Assembly: GCF_002632465.1 (NCBI RefSeq)
Contig: NZ_NIBS01000017.1
Location: 21,094 to 85,093, forward strand
DNA length: 64,000 nucleotides
DNA from: Xenorhabdus budapestensis
GTDB lineage: Bacteria > Pseudomonadota > Gammaproteobacteria > Enterobacterales > Enterobacteriaceae
Reading direction: 5' to 3'
Part shown: positions 27,132 through 36,688 of the stretch, piece by piece
How the letters are laid out: each line of letters opens with the position of its first letter
Numbering within the stretch: the stretch's first letter is position 1
Position numbers and translations under genes: made by a program
The notes under the pieces: generated by a model
What the model was told of the DNA's origin: nothing
The model's input: only the letters and a program-made list of their open reading frames with translations
Database searches by the model: none

Positions 27132-28403
27132 ATGAAACTCACCGCCCGACAAGTTGAAACCGCAAAGCCCAAAGAAAAAACCTACAAACTTGCCGATGGC
27201 GGAGGTCTCTATCTGGAGATCACGTCACGCGGATCTAAATATTGGCGCATGAAGTACCATCGCCCTACCGATAAAAAAGAAGACCGGATGGCGTTTGGTG
27301 TCTACCCAGCCGTATCATTAGCCGAAGCTCGTGCTAAACGTGATGAAGCTAAAAAGCTGATGACACAGGGCATTGACCCTAAAGCAGAGAAAAAAAGTCC
27401 ATCTTCTCCGGCCAAAGTGAATACCTTTGAACAAGTCGCCCGTGTTTGGCATGCCAGTAATAAGCGCTGGGATGAAAATTACCGCCAGATAATACTACGT
27501 AGCCTTGAAAAATATATTTTCCCCTGCATTGGCACGCGTGATATCACCACATTACGCACTAGCCAACTTTTAGCTCCAGTCAAAGCCATTGATGAACAAG
27601 GCAAGCATGATACCGCTCAACGTTTATGCCAACGCATCACTTCGATTATGCGATACGCCGTCCAGAATGATATTCTGGAATTCAATCCAGCTAACGACAT
27701 GGCAGGCGCACTGACTACCGCAAAATGTCACCACCGCCCGGCTCTGCCCCATGAAGATTTACCTGATTTTCTGAGACGCTTATCTACCTACCGTGGACAC
27801 TTAATATTCAAAATAGCCGTCGAGCTGACACTATTAACATTTGTCCGCGCCAGCGAATTAAGATTCGCCCGCTGGCAGGAAATCGATCTTGAAAATGCCC
27901 TGTGGAAAATTCCTGCCACACGATCCCCCATCAATGATGTTCCCTTTTCTGAACGCGGTATGAAAATGAAAACTGATCACATTGTGCCTTTAAGCCATCA
28001 GGCAGCCCTGCTTATCAAAACCCTGCACAAACTGAGCGGTAACAGTGATGTGATGTTCCCCGGCGCTTACCATTCCACGAAAGTCATGGATGCAACAACT
28101 GTTAACAGAGTCTTACGCAACATAGGCTACGACACTCAAACCGAGATATGTGGACACGGATTTCGCACAATGGCACGCGGGGCAATGGGGGAATCAGGTC
28201 TTTGGAGCGATGACGCCATCGAGCGCCAGCTCAGCCATATCGAACGAAACAGCGTTAGGGCAGCGTATATCCACACGTCTAAACATCTGGATGAACGGCG
28301 GCTGATGATGCAGTGGTGGGCGGATTATCTGGACGCCAACCGGGAAAAATTCATCACGCCCTATGACTTCGCCAAACCGCTGCGCGACCGGAAAAACCGA
28401 TAA
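27132..28403 (+). CDS. int: Tyrosine integrase of island 1 (P4 type)
   Basis: A 423-aa site-specific recombinase with the DUF4102 N-terminal arm-binding domain (KLTARQVETAKPKEKTYKLA, then DGGGLYLEI), an SAM-like core-binding domain (about 105-190) and the catalytic domain. Catalytic residues are visible: Arg in FVRASELRFARW, HxxR in CGHGFRTMA, a His in LSHIERN and the nucleophile Tyr in RAAYIHTSKHLDERR. The gene reads away from the left junction. Unlike most of this family its target is not a tRNA gene but vgrG coding sequence. It shares its N-terminal sequence with the integrase of island 2. Confidence 0.95.
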   Translation: MKLTARQVETAKPKEKTYKLADGGGLYLEITSRGSKYWRMKYHRPTDKKEDRMAFGVYPAVSLAEARAKRDEAKKLMTQGIDPKAEKKSPSSPAKVNTFEQVARVWHASNKRWDENYRQIILRSLEKYIFPCIGTRDITTLRTSQLLAPVKAIDEQGKHDTAQRLCQRITSIMRYAVQNDILEFNPANDMAGALTTAKCHHRPALPHEDLPDFLRRLSTYRGHLIFKIAVELTLLTFVRASELRFARWQEIDLENALWKIPATRSPINDVPFSERGMKMKTDHIVPLSHQAALLIKTLHKLSGNSDVMFPGAYHSTKVMDATTVNRVLRNIGYDTQTEICGHGFRTMARGAMGESGLWSDDAIERQLSHIERNSVRAAYIHTSKHLDERRLMMQWWADYLDANREKFITPYDFAKPLRDRKNR

Positions 28404-28540
28404 TGCAACCTAAAAATTAATTCTCATCGGGAGAAAAAGAGTTAACGCTGTTCATTATGTCTTGTTTTTTCAATAATCCTCCTGTCATCCAACAACGTCC
28501 ACGATGAGCGCTCAAGGACTCGGTAACAGGAGAATAAAAC

Positions 28541-28747
28541 ATGACAATGGCAGCATTGAAAATCAGTCTGATCCGTCTGCCGGAAGTGCAACGCAGAACG
28601 GGTTACAGCAAGGCGTGGATCTACAAATTGATTAGTGACGGCGCATTTCCACAGAAAGTTAAAATTGGCCTGCGCTCCGTGGCCTTTATTGAAACAGAAA
28701 TTGATCACTGGATTGCGCAGTGGATCGCTAAATCACGGGCGGCATAA
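28541..28747 (+). CDS. alpA: AlpA-family transcriptional regulator (island 1)
   Basis: A 68-aa MerR-like DNA-binding protein of the AlpA/Vis family. The winged helix is RLPEVQRRTGYSKAWIYKLI, followed by FPQKVKIGLRSVAFIETEID and the tryptophan-containing tail. In P4-like elements and Gram-negative PICIs, AlpA controls excision or replication genes. GGTAACAGGAG precedes the start. It lies between int and the primase, as in island 2, and shares about three quarters of its residues with the island 2 copy. Confidence 0.93.
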   Translation: MTMAALKISLIRLPEVQRRTGYSKAWIYKLISDGAFPQKVKIGLRSVAFIETEIDHWIAQWIAKSRAA

Positions 28748-28850
28748 CGAATAAGAGAACATGACATAAGAAACAAACTATAAAACACAACGCCCCGAAG
28801 TGCGCTAACACTGCGAGGCGTTTCATCAACAATCATTAAGAAAGGTAAAA

Positions 28851-31292
28851 ATGATGGCTGATACACAGTCTAACCAAACTCGACCTAAATTTACAGCCCC
28901 AAAAAAATCGGGCAATCAAAAACCGCTTGATCTTATCCAGACCGTGAAAACCTCCGCCATGTATTCTTGGTCTAACCTGCTGCCTGCGTGTGGTATTGAT
29001 ATCCCTGCAAAGGGTAAACATGGTGCTTGCCCTGTCTGCGGCGGTACTGACCGTTTTCACTTTATCGATGATCACCATCATGGCAACTGGCATTGCCGCC
29101 AGTGTGATATTCCAAACTATGGCGATGGATTGGATTTAGTGGCAAAAACTGAGGGGATCACGATTCTTGAAGCAGCAAAAATTGTTGCAAATGCTTTGGC
29201 ATTACCTTTGCCAAAACCCAAGCCAGCCAAAGAAATCACTTATCCAATACAGCCGATTGCCGAAAGAATCGCGGCACTGATGGCGCAGACTATTTCCGGA
29301 CAATCGCCTTATCTGACGGCAAAAGAACTGCAATATCCTAATCAGCGTCTGCTGAAAGATGGTACGTTGTTATTACCGCTGACAACACTGGATAAAAAAG
29401 TCACTGGCGCTCAGATCATCAAACCCGACGGTGAGAAAAAATTAGTCTCTGGCAGCCAGAAAAAAGGTGCGTTTATTTCCATCTCAGAGCTGGAAGATCA
29501 CCCTGACACAGTGATTATTACTGAAGGTTACGCTACAGCACTTACGGTTAGCCAACTCTATAAAGGTGCTGTTCTGGCCGCACTGGATGCAGGTAATTTG
29601 CTCTCCGTCGCTCAATCAGTCCGGAAACGCTGGTCTGACACGAAAATCATCTTTGCTGCTGATAATGACTGGCATCATCCCGACGAATTGGATAAAAACA
29701 GCAAGCCAAAAACGAATGTCGGCAAGGTTTCGGCAGAAAAAGCCGCTCTTGCGGTTAATGGCTGGGTTACGTTGCCACCGACTGAGTACAAATCTGATTG
29801 GGACGGTTATCGCCAGAGTCACGGAATTGAAGCAGCAAAGCAGGCTTTTGGTGAGGGGCCTTATCAACCGGCATCAATCAAGAAAAAAGCAGCCGCTCAA
29901 CCTAATGATACCGAATCTTCCAAGCTGACACTCTGCCAGATGGGAGCCAGCCAGCGCGGAGAGGTCTTGCTGGTGCGTTATGATAATGACTTAGCGTTGG
30001 ATGGTGCTTCAGAAACCGTGCATCACTATGATGGCACTATCTGGCGTCCGGTCAGTGACCGCGATTTAAAGCGGGAAATGGTCGCGGCTTTTATGGAAGA
30101 GAAACTGCCATATTCACCGCATGGTATCAGCTCCGCCGTGGATGCTCTGAAATTACAGCTTCCGATGATGCAACCGCCAGAACGCCACTTAATCGGGTTC
30201 AGCAATGGCGTATTTGACCTGAAAAGCTGCCAGTTCCGGCCTCATCGTAAACATGACTGGCTGTTGCTGGCCAATGATGTCGCATTCAATTCCCCCGATT
30301 CAGGGGAAACCCTGCAAGATTATGCGCCTCAGTTCTGGCGTTGGCTCAACCGGGCAACAGCCAACTGTGAGCACAAATTTGATCGGGTACTGGCAGCCCT
30401 GTTTATGGTGCTGGCGAACCGTTACGACTGGCAGCTATTTCTGGAAGTTACCGGGGCTGGAGGCAGTGGCAAAAGTATTTTTGCTGAAATCTGTTCCATG
30501 CTGGCAGGCAAAGGCAACACGGTTTCTGCAAGCATGGCAGCACTGGAAAACCCACGGGAAAGGGCGTTGATTGTCGGTTATTCTCTGATTATCCTGCCAG
30601 ACCAGACCCGCTATGTAGGCGATGGCTCTGGAATCAAGGCAATCACCGGCGGCGATGAAGTTGCTATCGATCCGAAGCATAAACAACCCTATTCAACCCG
30701 TATTCCTGCGGTCGTACTGGCAGTAAACAATAATGCCATGAGTTTTAGCGATCGCAGTGGTGGTGTGTCACGGCGTCGGGTAATTTTCAATTTTTCTGAG
30801 ATTGTACCGGAAAATGAACGTGACCCACATCTGCGGGATAAAATTGCAGCAGAATTGCCCGTCATTATCCGGCATCTACTGCATAAATTCGCTGATCCAC
30901 AAATTGCAAGGCGATTACTGGCAGAGCAACAGAAATCAGAAGAAGCACTGGATATCAAACGTGGCACCGATCCACTGGTCGATTTCTGCGGCCACTTGAT
31001 TGCATCTGATGAAGCTGACGGCCTGTTAATCGGTAATGCGGAAATTATGCCGTTCAATCCCCGCAAATACCTTTATCATGCCTACCTTGCTTACATGAAA
31101 GGCAATAACCTGAATAAACCCGTTTCCGTAACCCGCTTTGGCATGGATATGCCGGGCGCACTGGCAGAATACAATCAGCAATACCTGCGCAATAAAAGCA
31201 AACACGGCATTCGCAGCAATTTGAGCCTGAACATTGAAACCGCTATCGAGTGGATGCCAAAACTGACAAGGAATAACCTGCCAGAAGAATAA
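28851..31292 (+). CDS. P4 alpha-type primase-helicase (island 1)
   Basis: An 813-aa replication protein. Domains: a zinc ribbon (C60-PVC63-GG ... C82-RQC85), a Toprim-like primase region about residues 215-300 (VIITEGYATALTVSQLYKGA, KIIFAADND), and a D5-type superfamily 3 helicase with Walker A GAGGSGKS near residue 535 and AVVLAVNNNAMSFSDRSGG. In P4 the alpha protein primes, unwinds and binds iterons of the GGTGAACAG type, and the same iterons lie directly downstream here. The island 2 homologue has the same length and is highly similar, most of all in the helicase half. Confidence 0.95.
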   Translation: MMADTQSNQTRPKFTAPKKSGNQKPLDLIQTVKTSAMYSWSNLLPACGIDIPAKGKHGACPVCGGTDRFHFIDDHHHGNWHCRQCDIPNYGDGLDLVAKTEGITILEAAKIVANALALPLPKPKPAKEITYPIQPIAERIAALMAQTISGQSPYLTAKELQYPNQRLLKDGTLLLPLTTLDKKVTGAQIIKPDGEKKLVSGSQKKGAFISISELEDHPDTVIITEGYATALTVSQLYKGAVLAALDAGNLLSVAQSVRKRWSDTKIIFAADNDWHHPDELDKNSKPKTNVGKVSAEKAALAVNGWVTLPPTEYKSDWDGYRQSHGIEAAKQAFGEGPYQPASIKKKAAAQPNDTESSKLTLCQMGASQRGEVLLVRYDNDLALDGASETVHHYDGTIWRPVSDRDLKREMVAAFMEEKLPYSPHGISSAVDALKLQLPMMQPPERHLIGFSNGVFDLKSCQFRPHRKHDWLLLANDVAFNSPDSGETLQDYAPQFWRWLNRATANCEHKFDRVLAALFMVLANRYDWQLFLEVTGAGGSGKSIFAEICSMLAGKGNTVSASMAALENPRERALIVGYSLIILPDQTRYVGDGSGIKAITGGDEVAIDPKHKQPYSTRIPAVVLAVNNNAMSFSDRSGGVSRRRVIFNFSEIVPENERDPHLRDKIAAELPVIIRHLLHKFADPQIARRLLAEQQKSEEALDIKRGTDPLVDFCGHLIASDEADGLLIGNAEIMPFNPRKYLYHAYLAYMKGNNLNKPVSVTRFGMDMPGALAEYNQQYLRNKSKHGIRSNLSLNIETAIEWMPKLTRNNLPEE

Positions 31293-31336
31293 TTTTTTTC
31301 TTTATTGCTGATAATTTTCAAAGGAATATAAAAAAG

Positions 31337-31556
31337 TGTTCACTACTGTTCACCCTGTAATTTAAATCAGATATATCAATCTGTTATAGGGTGAAGAGTT
31401 ATTTTTAAACTGTTCACAACTATTCAACCCTGTTCACCTTTTTTCAGCTTTGGGGTGAACGGTTGGGTGAAGAGTGGTGATGAGTTCAATTTCAAGTCAT
31501 CACCCTTTAATAATATGAATTTAAATAAAATATTTAAAGGTGAACAGGGTGAACAG
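31337..31556 (+). other. Replication origin region with P4-type iterons (island 1)
   Basis: Directly after the primase stop are many copies of GGTGAACAG in both directions: CTGTTCACC at 31346 and 31430, CTGTTCACA at 31410, GGTGAACGG at 31454, GGTGAAGAG at 31466, and two perfect tandem copies at 31539-31556. Phage P4 ori1/crr carries repeats of this same type that its alpha protein binds. The region between is AT-rich. It matches 49910-50129 in island 2 in layout. Confidence 0.85.
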
Positions 31557-31624
31557 TTTTATCCCTATTTCTTTAATACGGTGGGGGTAAACAAAAAAGT
31601 TTTCTCTGGCAGGTGTTTTTCAGC

Positions 31625-31668
31625 TCTCCGATTTACCGGGGTAATGTATTAGCCCGGTAAATCGGAGA
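31625..31668. repeat. Long conserved hairpin downstream of the origin (island 1)
   Basis: Perfect 16-bp inverted repeat, TCTCCGATTTACCGGG (31625-31640) with CCCGGTAAATCGGAGA (31653-31668). The loop also holds a TAAT/ATTA pairing. The equivalent in island 2 (50197-50240) keeps pairing despite several changed bases. The flanking text (GGCAGGTGTTTTTCAGCT left, AGACAAGCGCAGCGCGTCAG right) is also conserved. It has no T-run, so a simple terminator is unlikely. Confidence 0.8.
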
Positions 31669-31933
31669 AGACAAGCGCAGCGCGTCAGTGCGGTTTAAAT
31701 ATGTTGCGCTTTGTGAAATTAACACTAAGTAATTTCCTGGTTTTATTTAAGAAGAGTGATTAATCACAATTTATCGGATGTACTTTTATTCATCGTTGTA
31801 TGTGTAAATAATTCTACTGTATCCTGCTAAATAACGTACCTAAAGTCTGCAACAATGATTTCATCATTAAATGACTTTTGATAGTCAGACTCTCATTAAG
31901 GATTGATATACCCAAAGATTATGGAGCGTACAA
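31669..31933 (+). other. Conserved leader upstream of the island 1 cargo
   Basis: The first ~100 bases resemble the same place in island 2 (GACAAGCGCAGCGCGTCAG, then ...TTAATCACAATTT). The similarity then ends, and the cargo operon begins at 31934. It probably contains the cargo promoter; I could not assign its boxes with confidence. Confidence 0.45.
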
Positions 31934-33967
31934 ATGAACAGGGTAATTGATAAAATCAGTCAGCGACTTGATCGCTCTGGTTTAGTATTTACGCTGATTA
32001 CAGAAAATCTACCCGAACAAACCTTTGCTGTTGTTGATTTTTCCCTACACGAATCACTTTCTTCCCTCTTCCGTCTGGAAGCGACCTTGACCTGTAAAAC
32101 ACCGAATCTGGTCAGCCAAAAACCGGGCATTAACGTTGCCGATGTTCTTGACCGGAATGCTGCTTTTGCCGTTCACCGTAACGGGCAGATTGAACGACAA
32201 ATCACCGGAATGGTGACGCACTTTTCACACATGTCTACCGGGCGACATACCAGCCACTACCATATCACTATTCAGCCTCTGTTATGGCGCGCCTCGCTGC
32301 GGGTCAATAGCCGGATTTTCCAGAACCAGTCCGTGATGGATATTGTGGAAACCCTGCTTAAAGAAAATGGGGTACGCAATGCTACATTTTTGGTGGGTTA
32401 CAAACACCCGCCACGGGAATTCTGCGTTCAGTACGATGAAAGTGATCTGGCTTTTATGCAGCGTTTGCTGGCTGATGAGGGCATTTTCTATTATTTCACG
32501 TTCGACCAGGAACAGCATGAGCAACGCATCGTTTTTCATGATTCCTGCCTGTCGCTTAATAACGTGATCACTGTTCCTTATCGTCCTGAAGCTGATGTTA
32601 CTGGCTCAACAACAAGCATTCAGCAGGTTAGCTGGTCAGAACAGGTTGGTGTTGCCACCGTGACAACCAAAGACCGGACATTTAAGAATCCACGTATGAA
32701 CCGGGAGTTCTGGTATGAAGGGCATAATCTAGCCAACCAGCGCACGCTGAAAAACTACCACTATTACGATTTTCCCAGCCGTTATAAAGATGAAAATTTG
32801 GGGCAACAAGTCAGCCAGTATCGTCTGGAATACCTGCGCCGGGATACGCAGCTGGGAAACGGCAATGGTGACTGTTTTGCTATGTGGCCGGGGCAACTGG
32901 TTAATTTTGAAGATCATCCCAATGAAACCTTGAATGACCAATGGCAATTAATTCAGATAACCCACTCAGGCCAACAACCTCAAGCTGATGAAACCCAGCA
33001 CAGCGGCAGTGGCACGTGGCTTTCCAACCAGTTTACTTTCACCAGCCGCAAAAACTCCTATCGCCCTTCTCCCTATCCGAAACCCAAAATGGAAGGGCCG
33101 CATATTGCTACTGTCGTCGGGCCGGAAGGCGAAGAAATTTTTTGCGATGAATATGGGCGCGTCCGTATCCAATTTGACTGGGATCGGTACGGTAAACTTG
33201 ATGACAGCAGTTCTTGTTGGGTGCGTGTCAGTCAGGCATGGGCAGGGACATTGATGGGTATGATCGCTATTCCCCGCATTGGTCACGAAGTTTTGGTGGA
33301 TTTTATCCACGGTGACCCTGACCAGCCGATTATTGTTGGTCGGGCATATCACGCCAATAATCTTCCGCCGAATCGACTGCCGATGGCAAAAACACAAATG
33401 TCAATCCGCTCGAAGACGCATAAGGGGCAAGGATTTAACGAACTGCGTTTTGAGGATGAAAAAGATCGTGAAGAGGTTTTTATCCATGCTCAGAAAAACC
33501 TCGCCATTCAGGTGCTCAATTCACGCGACGAACGCATCAACTATAACCGCACAACCAGCATCGGGCATGACGATGAATTGGTTATCGCCAATAACCGTAA
33601 AGTCACGGTTGAAGGCCAACAGGAGCATAAAACTGCCGGCAGCTATCTGGAACAGATTGACGGCGACCGTGCGTTACAAATCAAAGGCGATTTGTCTGAA
33701 AAAATTCAGGGTATTGTCAGTATTGATGCGCAGGGAGATTTGACATTACAAAGTGGCAGTAAGCTGACTTTGCGTGTCGGTGGGAGTTTTGTGGTGCTTC
33801 ATGCTGGCGGCATCGATATTAAGGGTGCCGCCATTAATCTGAACTCCGGCGGTAGCCCCGGTGATTTATTGGCGCCTGCCAACCCTGCTATTTTGCTCGC
33901 GGCAGCCAGTGAAGGTTCAATGTTCGTCGCGCACTGTCCTCTGAAAGATAAGGAGAATCAGCAATGA
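31934..33967 (+). CDS. vgrG: T6SS spike protein VgrG carried by island 1
   Basis: A 677-aa VgrG. The gp27-like base (about 1-350) includes FLVGYKHPPREFCVQYDESD and LADEGIFYYFTFDQ; the gp5 OB-fold (about 395-470) includes GEEIFCDEYGRVRIQFDWDR and RIGHEVLVDFIHGDPDQP; the beta-helix (about 480-630) ends in GGIDIKGAAINLNSGG. A short C-terminal tail follows (PANPAILLAAASEGSMF...), which may recruit the adaptor or effector. The next gene overlaps by 4 bases. It is intact, while the chromosomal vgrG into which the island has inserted is broken, and it shares the conserved REFCVQY motif with it. Confidence 0.95.
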   Translation: MNRVIDKISQRLDRSGLVFTLITENLPEQTFAVVDFSLHESLSSLFRLEATLTCKTPNLVSQKPGINVADVLDRNAAFAVHRNGQIERQITGMVTHFSHMSTGRHTSHYHITIQPLLWRASLRVNSRIFQNQSVMDIVETLLKENGVRNATFLVGYKHPPREFCVQYDESDLAFMQRLLADEGIFYYFTFDQEQHEQRIVFHDSCLSLNNVITVPYRPEADVTGSTTSIQQVSWSEQVGVATVTTKDRTFKNPRMNREFWYEGHNLANQRTLKNYHYYDFPSRYKDENLGQQVSQYRLEYLRRDTQLGNGNGDCFAMWPGQLVNFEDHPNETLNDQWQLIQITHSGQQPQADETQHSGSGTWLSNQFTFTSRKNSYRPSPYPKPKMEGPHIATVVGPEGEEIFCDEYGRVRIQFDWDRYGKLDDSSSCWVRVSQAWAGTLMGMIAIPRIGHEVLVDFIHGDPDQPIIVGRAYHANNLPPNRLPMAKTQMSIRSKTHKGQGFNELRFEDEKDREEVFIHAQKNLAIQVLNSRDERINYNRTTSIGHDDELVIANNRKVTVEGQQEHKTAGSYLEQIDGDRALQIKGDLSEKIQGIVSIDAQGDLTLQSGSKLTLRVGGSFVVLHAGGIDIKGAAINLNSGGSPGDLLAPANPAILLAAASEGSMFVAHCPLKDKENQQ

Positions 33968-34794
33968 GTCAGGAAAAACTCTACGCCATTATTGATGGGG
34001 CAGCAGAACCGGATTTATTTTTAGCCTTAGAGCGTTACGATCCGCCTTCTGCCTGCCTTTATGGTGAACCGCTCCAGCCTGAGCTGGTTAAAATCGCACC
34101 CTATCTGGTACAGGTTACTGAAGAAGTTAAAATCTGGCTGGAATGCCGCAGAACGCCGTGGGGTATTTTTGTTCACAGCGAAGCGGACATGAAAACCGTG
34201 CGGCAACATTTACGCAAATACCTGCAAGTATTGCTACCTAAACAGGAAAAACCCGTTTTTTTTCGCTTTTACGATCCGCGTAATATCTGGGATTTTCTCG
34301 GCATCTTGAGTGACTGGGAGCTGCATTGTTTTTTAGGGCCGATATCGCGCATTACGACACTTTATCTTGAGGCTGAACGCACGGATAACTTTGCTAAGGT
34401 GAGAGAACCTTTTCCCGTTGGTGCAACCAGCAAACGAAAAATGCTTGTTATCAACGAAGTTCAGTTGGAAAAAATACAGGCCATTTTCACTGAACGTTAT
34501 ATCGAAAAATTAGCCGGGTTTATCCCTGACTGGCTGGAAAAAGCGCCTTTTAACTTTATTCCTCACATCGATACGGTGGAATGTGCCCGGCAATTTTTTG
34601 ACTGGTTCAGTGAAAACGGCATTACAGATGATCGTAATGTTCGTGGATTACTCCAGTTCTTTATCCTCCGGCATTACCTCACACTTGATGATCTGCCGAA
34701 AGCAATCTATTCCCAATTAACTGAGTACGGTCAATCGGGGCATATGCGTGCCGAACGTTTGTTAATTCAAGAATTGGGTCAAGTACCGCTTTAA
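33964..34794 (+). CDS. DUF4123 T6SS effector chaperone (Tap/TEC-like)
   Basis: A 276-aa adaptor of the DUF4123 family, which binds VgrG and loads a downstream effector. The family pattern is present: KLYAIIDGAAEPDLFLALER at the start, AYL-like KIAPYLVQVTEEVKIWLECR, WGIFVHSEADMKTVRQHLRK and VFFRFYDPRNIWDFLGIL. Its start overlaps the vgrG stop (ATGA), and the PAAR gene follows after 20 bases. The order vgrG-DUF4123-PAAR-effector is a standard T6SS cassette. Confidence 0.93.
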   Translation: MSQEKLYAIIDGAAEPDLFLALERYDPPSACLYGEPLQPELVKIAPYLVQVTEEVKIWLECRRTPWGIFVHSEADMKTVRQHLRKYLQVLLPKQEKPVFFRFYDPRNIWDFLGILSDWELHCFLGPISRITTLYLEAERTDNFAKVREPFPVGATSKRKMLVINEVQLEKIQAIFTERYIEKLAGFIPDWLEKAPFNFIPHIDTVECARQFFDWFSENGITDDRNVRGLLQFFILRHYLTLDDLPKAIYSQLTEYGQSGHMRAERLLIQELGQVPL

Positions 34795-34814
34795 TCAAAA
34801 ACAGAGAAATTACT

Positions 34815-35084
34815 ATGGGTAACGCAGTTAAAATTGGCGATATCGGCACAGAACACGGCAATTGTTCCGCAACGCCTGTTATTACCGGAGCCAGTACCGT
34901 CAAAATTGATGGTGCTTATCTTGCGCGACAAGGTGATGCATTAGCACCTCACAATTCTCATCCACGAGCCATTTCCGGTGGTTCAGGTTCTGTATTTATT
35001 GAGGGAAAGCCTGCCGCCAGAACAGGTGATGCAGTGGATTGTGGTGGCGTTGTGATTGGCGACGGCAGCGTCAATATTGGTTAA
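34815..35084 (+). CDS. PAAR-domain spike tip protein
   Basis: An 89-aa stand-alone PAAR protein that sharpens the VgrG tip. It shows the repeat pattern of the family: GNAVKIGDIGTEHGNCSATP, GASTVKIDGAYLARQGDALA, PHNSHPRAISGGSGSVFIEG and RTGDAVDCGGVVIGDGSVNI, with the metal-binding His and Cys residues (H in HGNC, H in PHNSH, C in VDCGG). A ribosome-binding AGAGAAA lies before ATG 34815. The effector gene starts 11 bases after its stop. Confidence 0.95.
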   Translation: MGNAVKIGDIGTEHGNCSATPVITGASTVKIDGAYLARQGDALAPHNSHPRAISGGSGSVFIEGKPAARTGDAVDCGGVVIGDGSVNIG

Positions 35085-35095
35085 GGAGAAATAAA

Positions 35096-36688
35096 ATGAC
35101 ATCAACAAAAGCAGGGTCAGCAGTCTGTGATTGTGATAACCCGGATGATTGTACTCATAAGATTGATGTAACACTGGGAGATAAAACGTTTAGTTATGAA
35201 CAACTGTTTCCTTTTCCTGCTACATTGTATTATGTGGTTCCTAAACCGGAAGATAAAGCGGATAAACCTAAAATTCCTATAAAGTTAAGTGCCGTTAGTA
35301 AGGGCTGTATTTCGCACAATCCAAACTGCCCCATTGGGAATTTATCGGGTGAAAATGGAATGCCTGTAGCACAATTCTCACCTAATAAACCGTATGCAGG
35401 AGAGTTGGTCTATTCAAAGAAAATTAGTGATTTTTCTCTTATGGAAAATAGTCCGATAGTTATTTTACAGCGTTTTTTGAGCAGAAACTTTAGCTCACAT
35501 ATTGAAGAAGAACTTTTTTATGTCAGAGCAGATGAATGTTCAGGAAAACCATTAATAGATAAAAAATACAAATTAGCGGATAAAATTTTAACCGCTACAA
35601 TAGGCAATAAGGCGATTCTTGGTTCAAACATTCACCTTGTTCTAAATGAAAAACAAATATTTAATGTTGCTATTGGTGCGTCAGAAGAAATTGAAAAATT
35701 TACCGATGAACAAAGAAGGCAACAACAAAAAGAAACCAACAGAAATAATGGAATGCGACATAAAGGTTCACAAGGATGGCGCAGAAATACACAGCCTTAT
35801 GAAGTTCGTAATTCACTAACAATTGAAGGCGAGATCACGGCTGAAAAAGGCACTGAAACACGTAGCTGGTCAAAAGAACTTGAGTTTGAGTTTAAAAAAA
35901 AGAAAAAGAAATTAGGTCCAATTGATACCGCCATCGATAGTATTGGTAAATTCAATGATCTTCTTGCATTTGGGCATGATCAAGATAAGTTTAGGGTTAT
36001 TAATTTAGATCTTATTAATCCCTTAATTAATATTAGTGGCAGTTATGAACTTGCGCATAATGATAAATATGAACTTTTCTATAAATATAATGCTGATATT
36101 ACAGCAACACCCTTAGTCGGTTTAGAATTACGTGTTGATGTTATCCAAATATTTGCTGCCTATTTTAAAGTCAATAAAGTTGTGGCTAAAATACGAGAAA
36201 AAGGAGAAGAGCTCGAACAAGAAGTCAAGCAAGGTAAAAACGGGGCATTTTATGGTGTACAACTAGATTTAATTCTCAGTGGCGATTTGAGTGTTATGTT
36301 TGGTTGGGAGTCTGATGATAAAGGTGATTGGTCTTTTAAAAAAGATACGATGTTAGAAACTGGATTTGGTATCAGAGCTGAAACCAATATTCGTGGGGGT
36401 GTTCGCTATTATGCTGTTAATGGCTATTTTGATGCTTCTGCACAAATAGCAGCCAAAGTATTAGTGGCACTAGAATCTACAGAAAAAAGTATGGAGTTAA
36501 TACTTTATCATGATGGAATACAAGCGTCAGCGAGTATTAAATATGGGGCAAGCATTAAACTCAAAAAAGATGATGAAAATCAATGGGAAGTACCTATAGA
36601 AGATGAATATGAACCAATGGAAAAACCTTGGGTGTTTCAAGACCCACTACCAAAAGAAAAATCTACTTACAGGATCTCTTTGGGGTAG
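35096..36688 (+). CDS. Candidate T6SS effector of unknown type
   Basis: A 530-aa protein starting at ATG 35096 with TTAAGGAGAAAT just before it; the frame is open upstream only through the PAAR gene. The N-terminal 90 residues contain Cys-rich CDCDNPDDC and KGCISHNPNC, which might bind metal. The middle is very basic and charged (FKKKKKKLG). The C-terminal ~200 residues are rich in beta strands with alternating hydrophobics (NIRGGVRYYAVNGYFDASAQ, LYHDGIQASASIKYGAS), suggesting a membrane-active or barrel-like fold. No nuclease or peptidase motif is visible. AT content is much higher than in vgrG. Called an effector from its position after PAAR and before a secreted-type gene. The target is unknown. 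Confidence 0.65.
   Translation: MTSTKAGSAVCDCDNPDDCTHKIDVTLGDKTFSYEQLFPFPATLYYVVPKPEDKADKPKIPIKLSAVSKGCISHNPNCPIGNLSGENGMPVAQFSPNKPYAGELVYSKKISDFSLMENSPIVILQRFLSRNFSSHIEEELFYVRADECSGKPLIDKKYKLADKILTATIGNKAILGSNIHLVLNEKQIFNVAIGASEEIEKFTDEQRRQQQKETNRNNGMRHKGSQGWRRNTQPYEVRNSLTIEGEITAEKGTETRSWSKELEFEFKKKKKKLGPIDTAIDSIGKFNDLLAFGHDQDKFRVINLDLINPLINISGSYELAHNDKYELFYKYNADITATPLVGLELRVDVIQIFAAYFKVNKVVAKIREKGEELEQEVKQGKNGAFYGVQLDLILSGDLSVMFGWESDDKGDWSFKKDTMLETGFGIRAETNIRGGVRYYAVNGYFDASAQIAAKVLVALESTEKSMELILYHDGIQASASIKYGASIKLKKDDENQWEVPIEDEYEPMEKPWVFQDPLPKEKSTYRISLG

Noticed and set aside
35039..35095. Effector gene starting inside the PAAR gene
   Set aside because: ATG 35096 has a strong AAGGAGA and lies after the PAAR stop; the upstream extension is only the shifted PAAR sequence.
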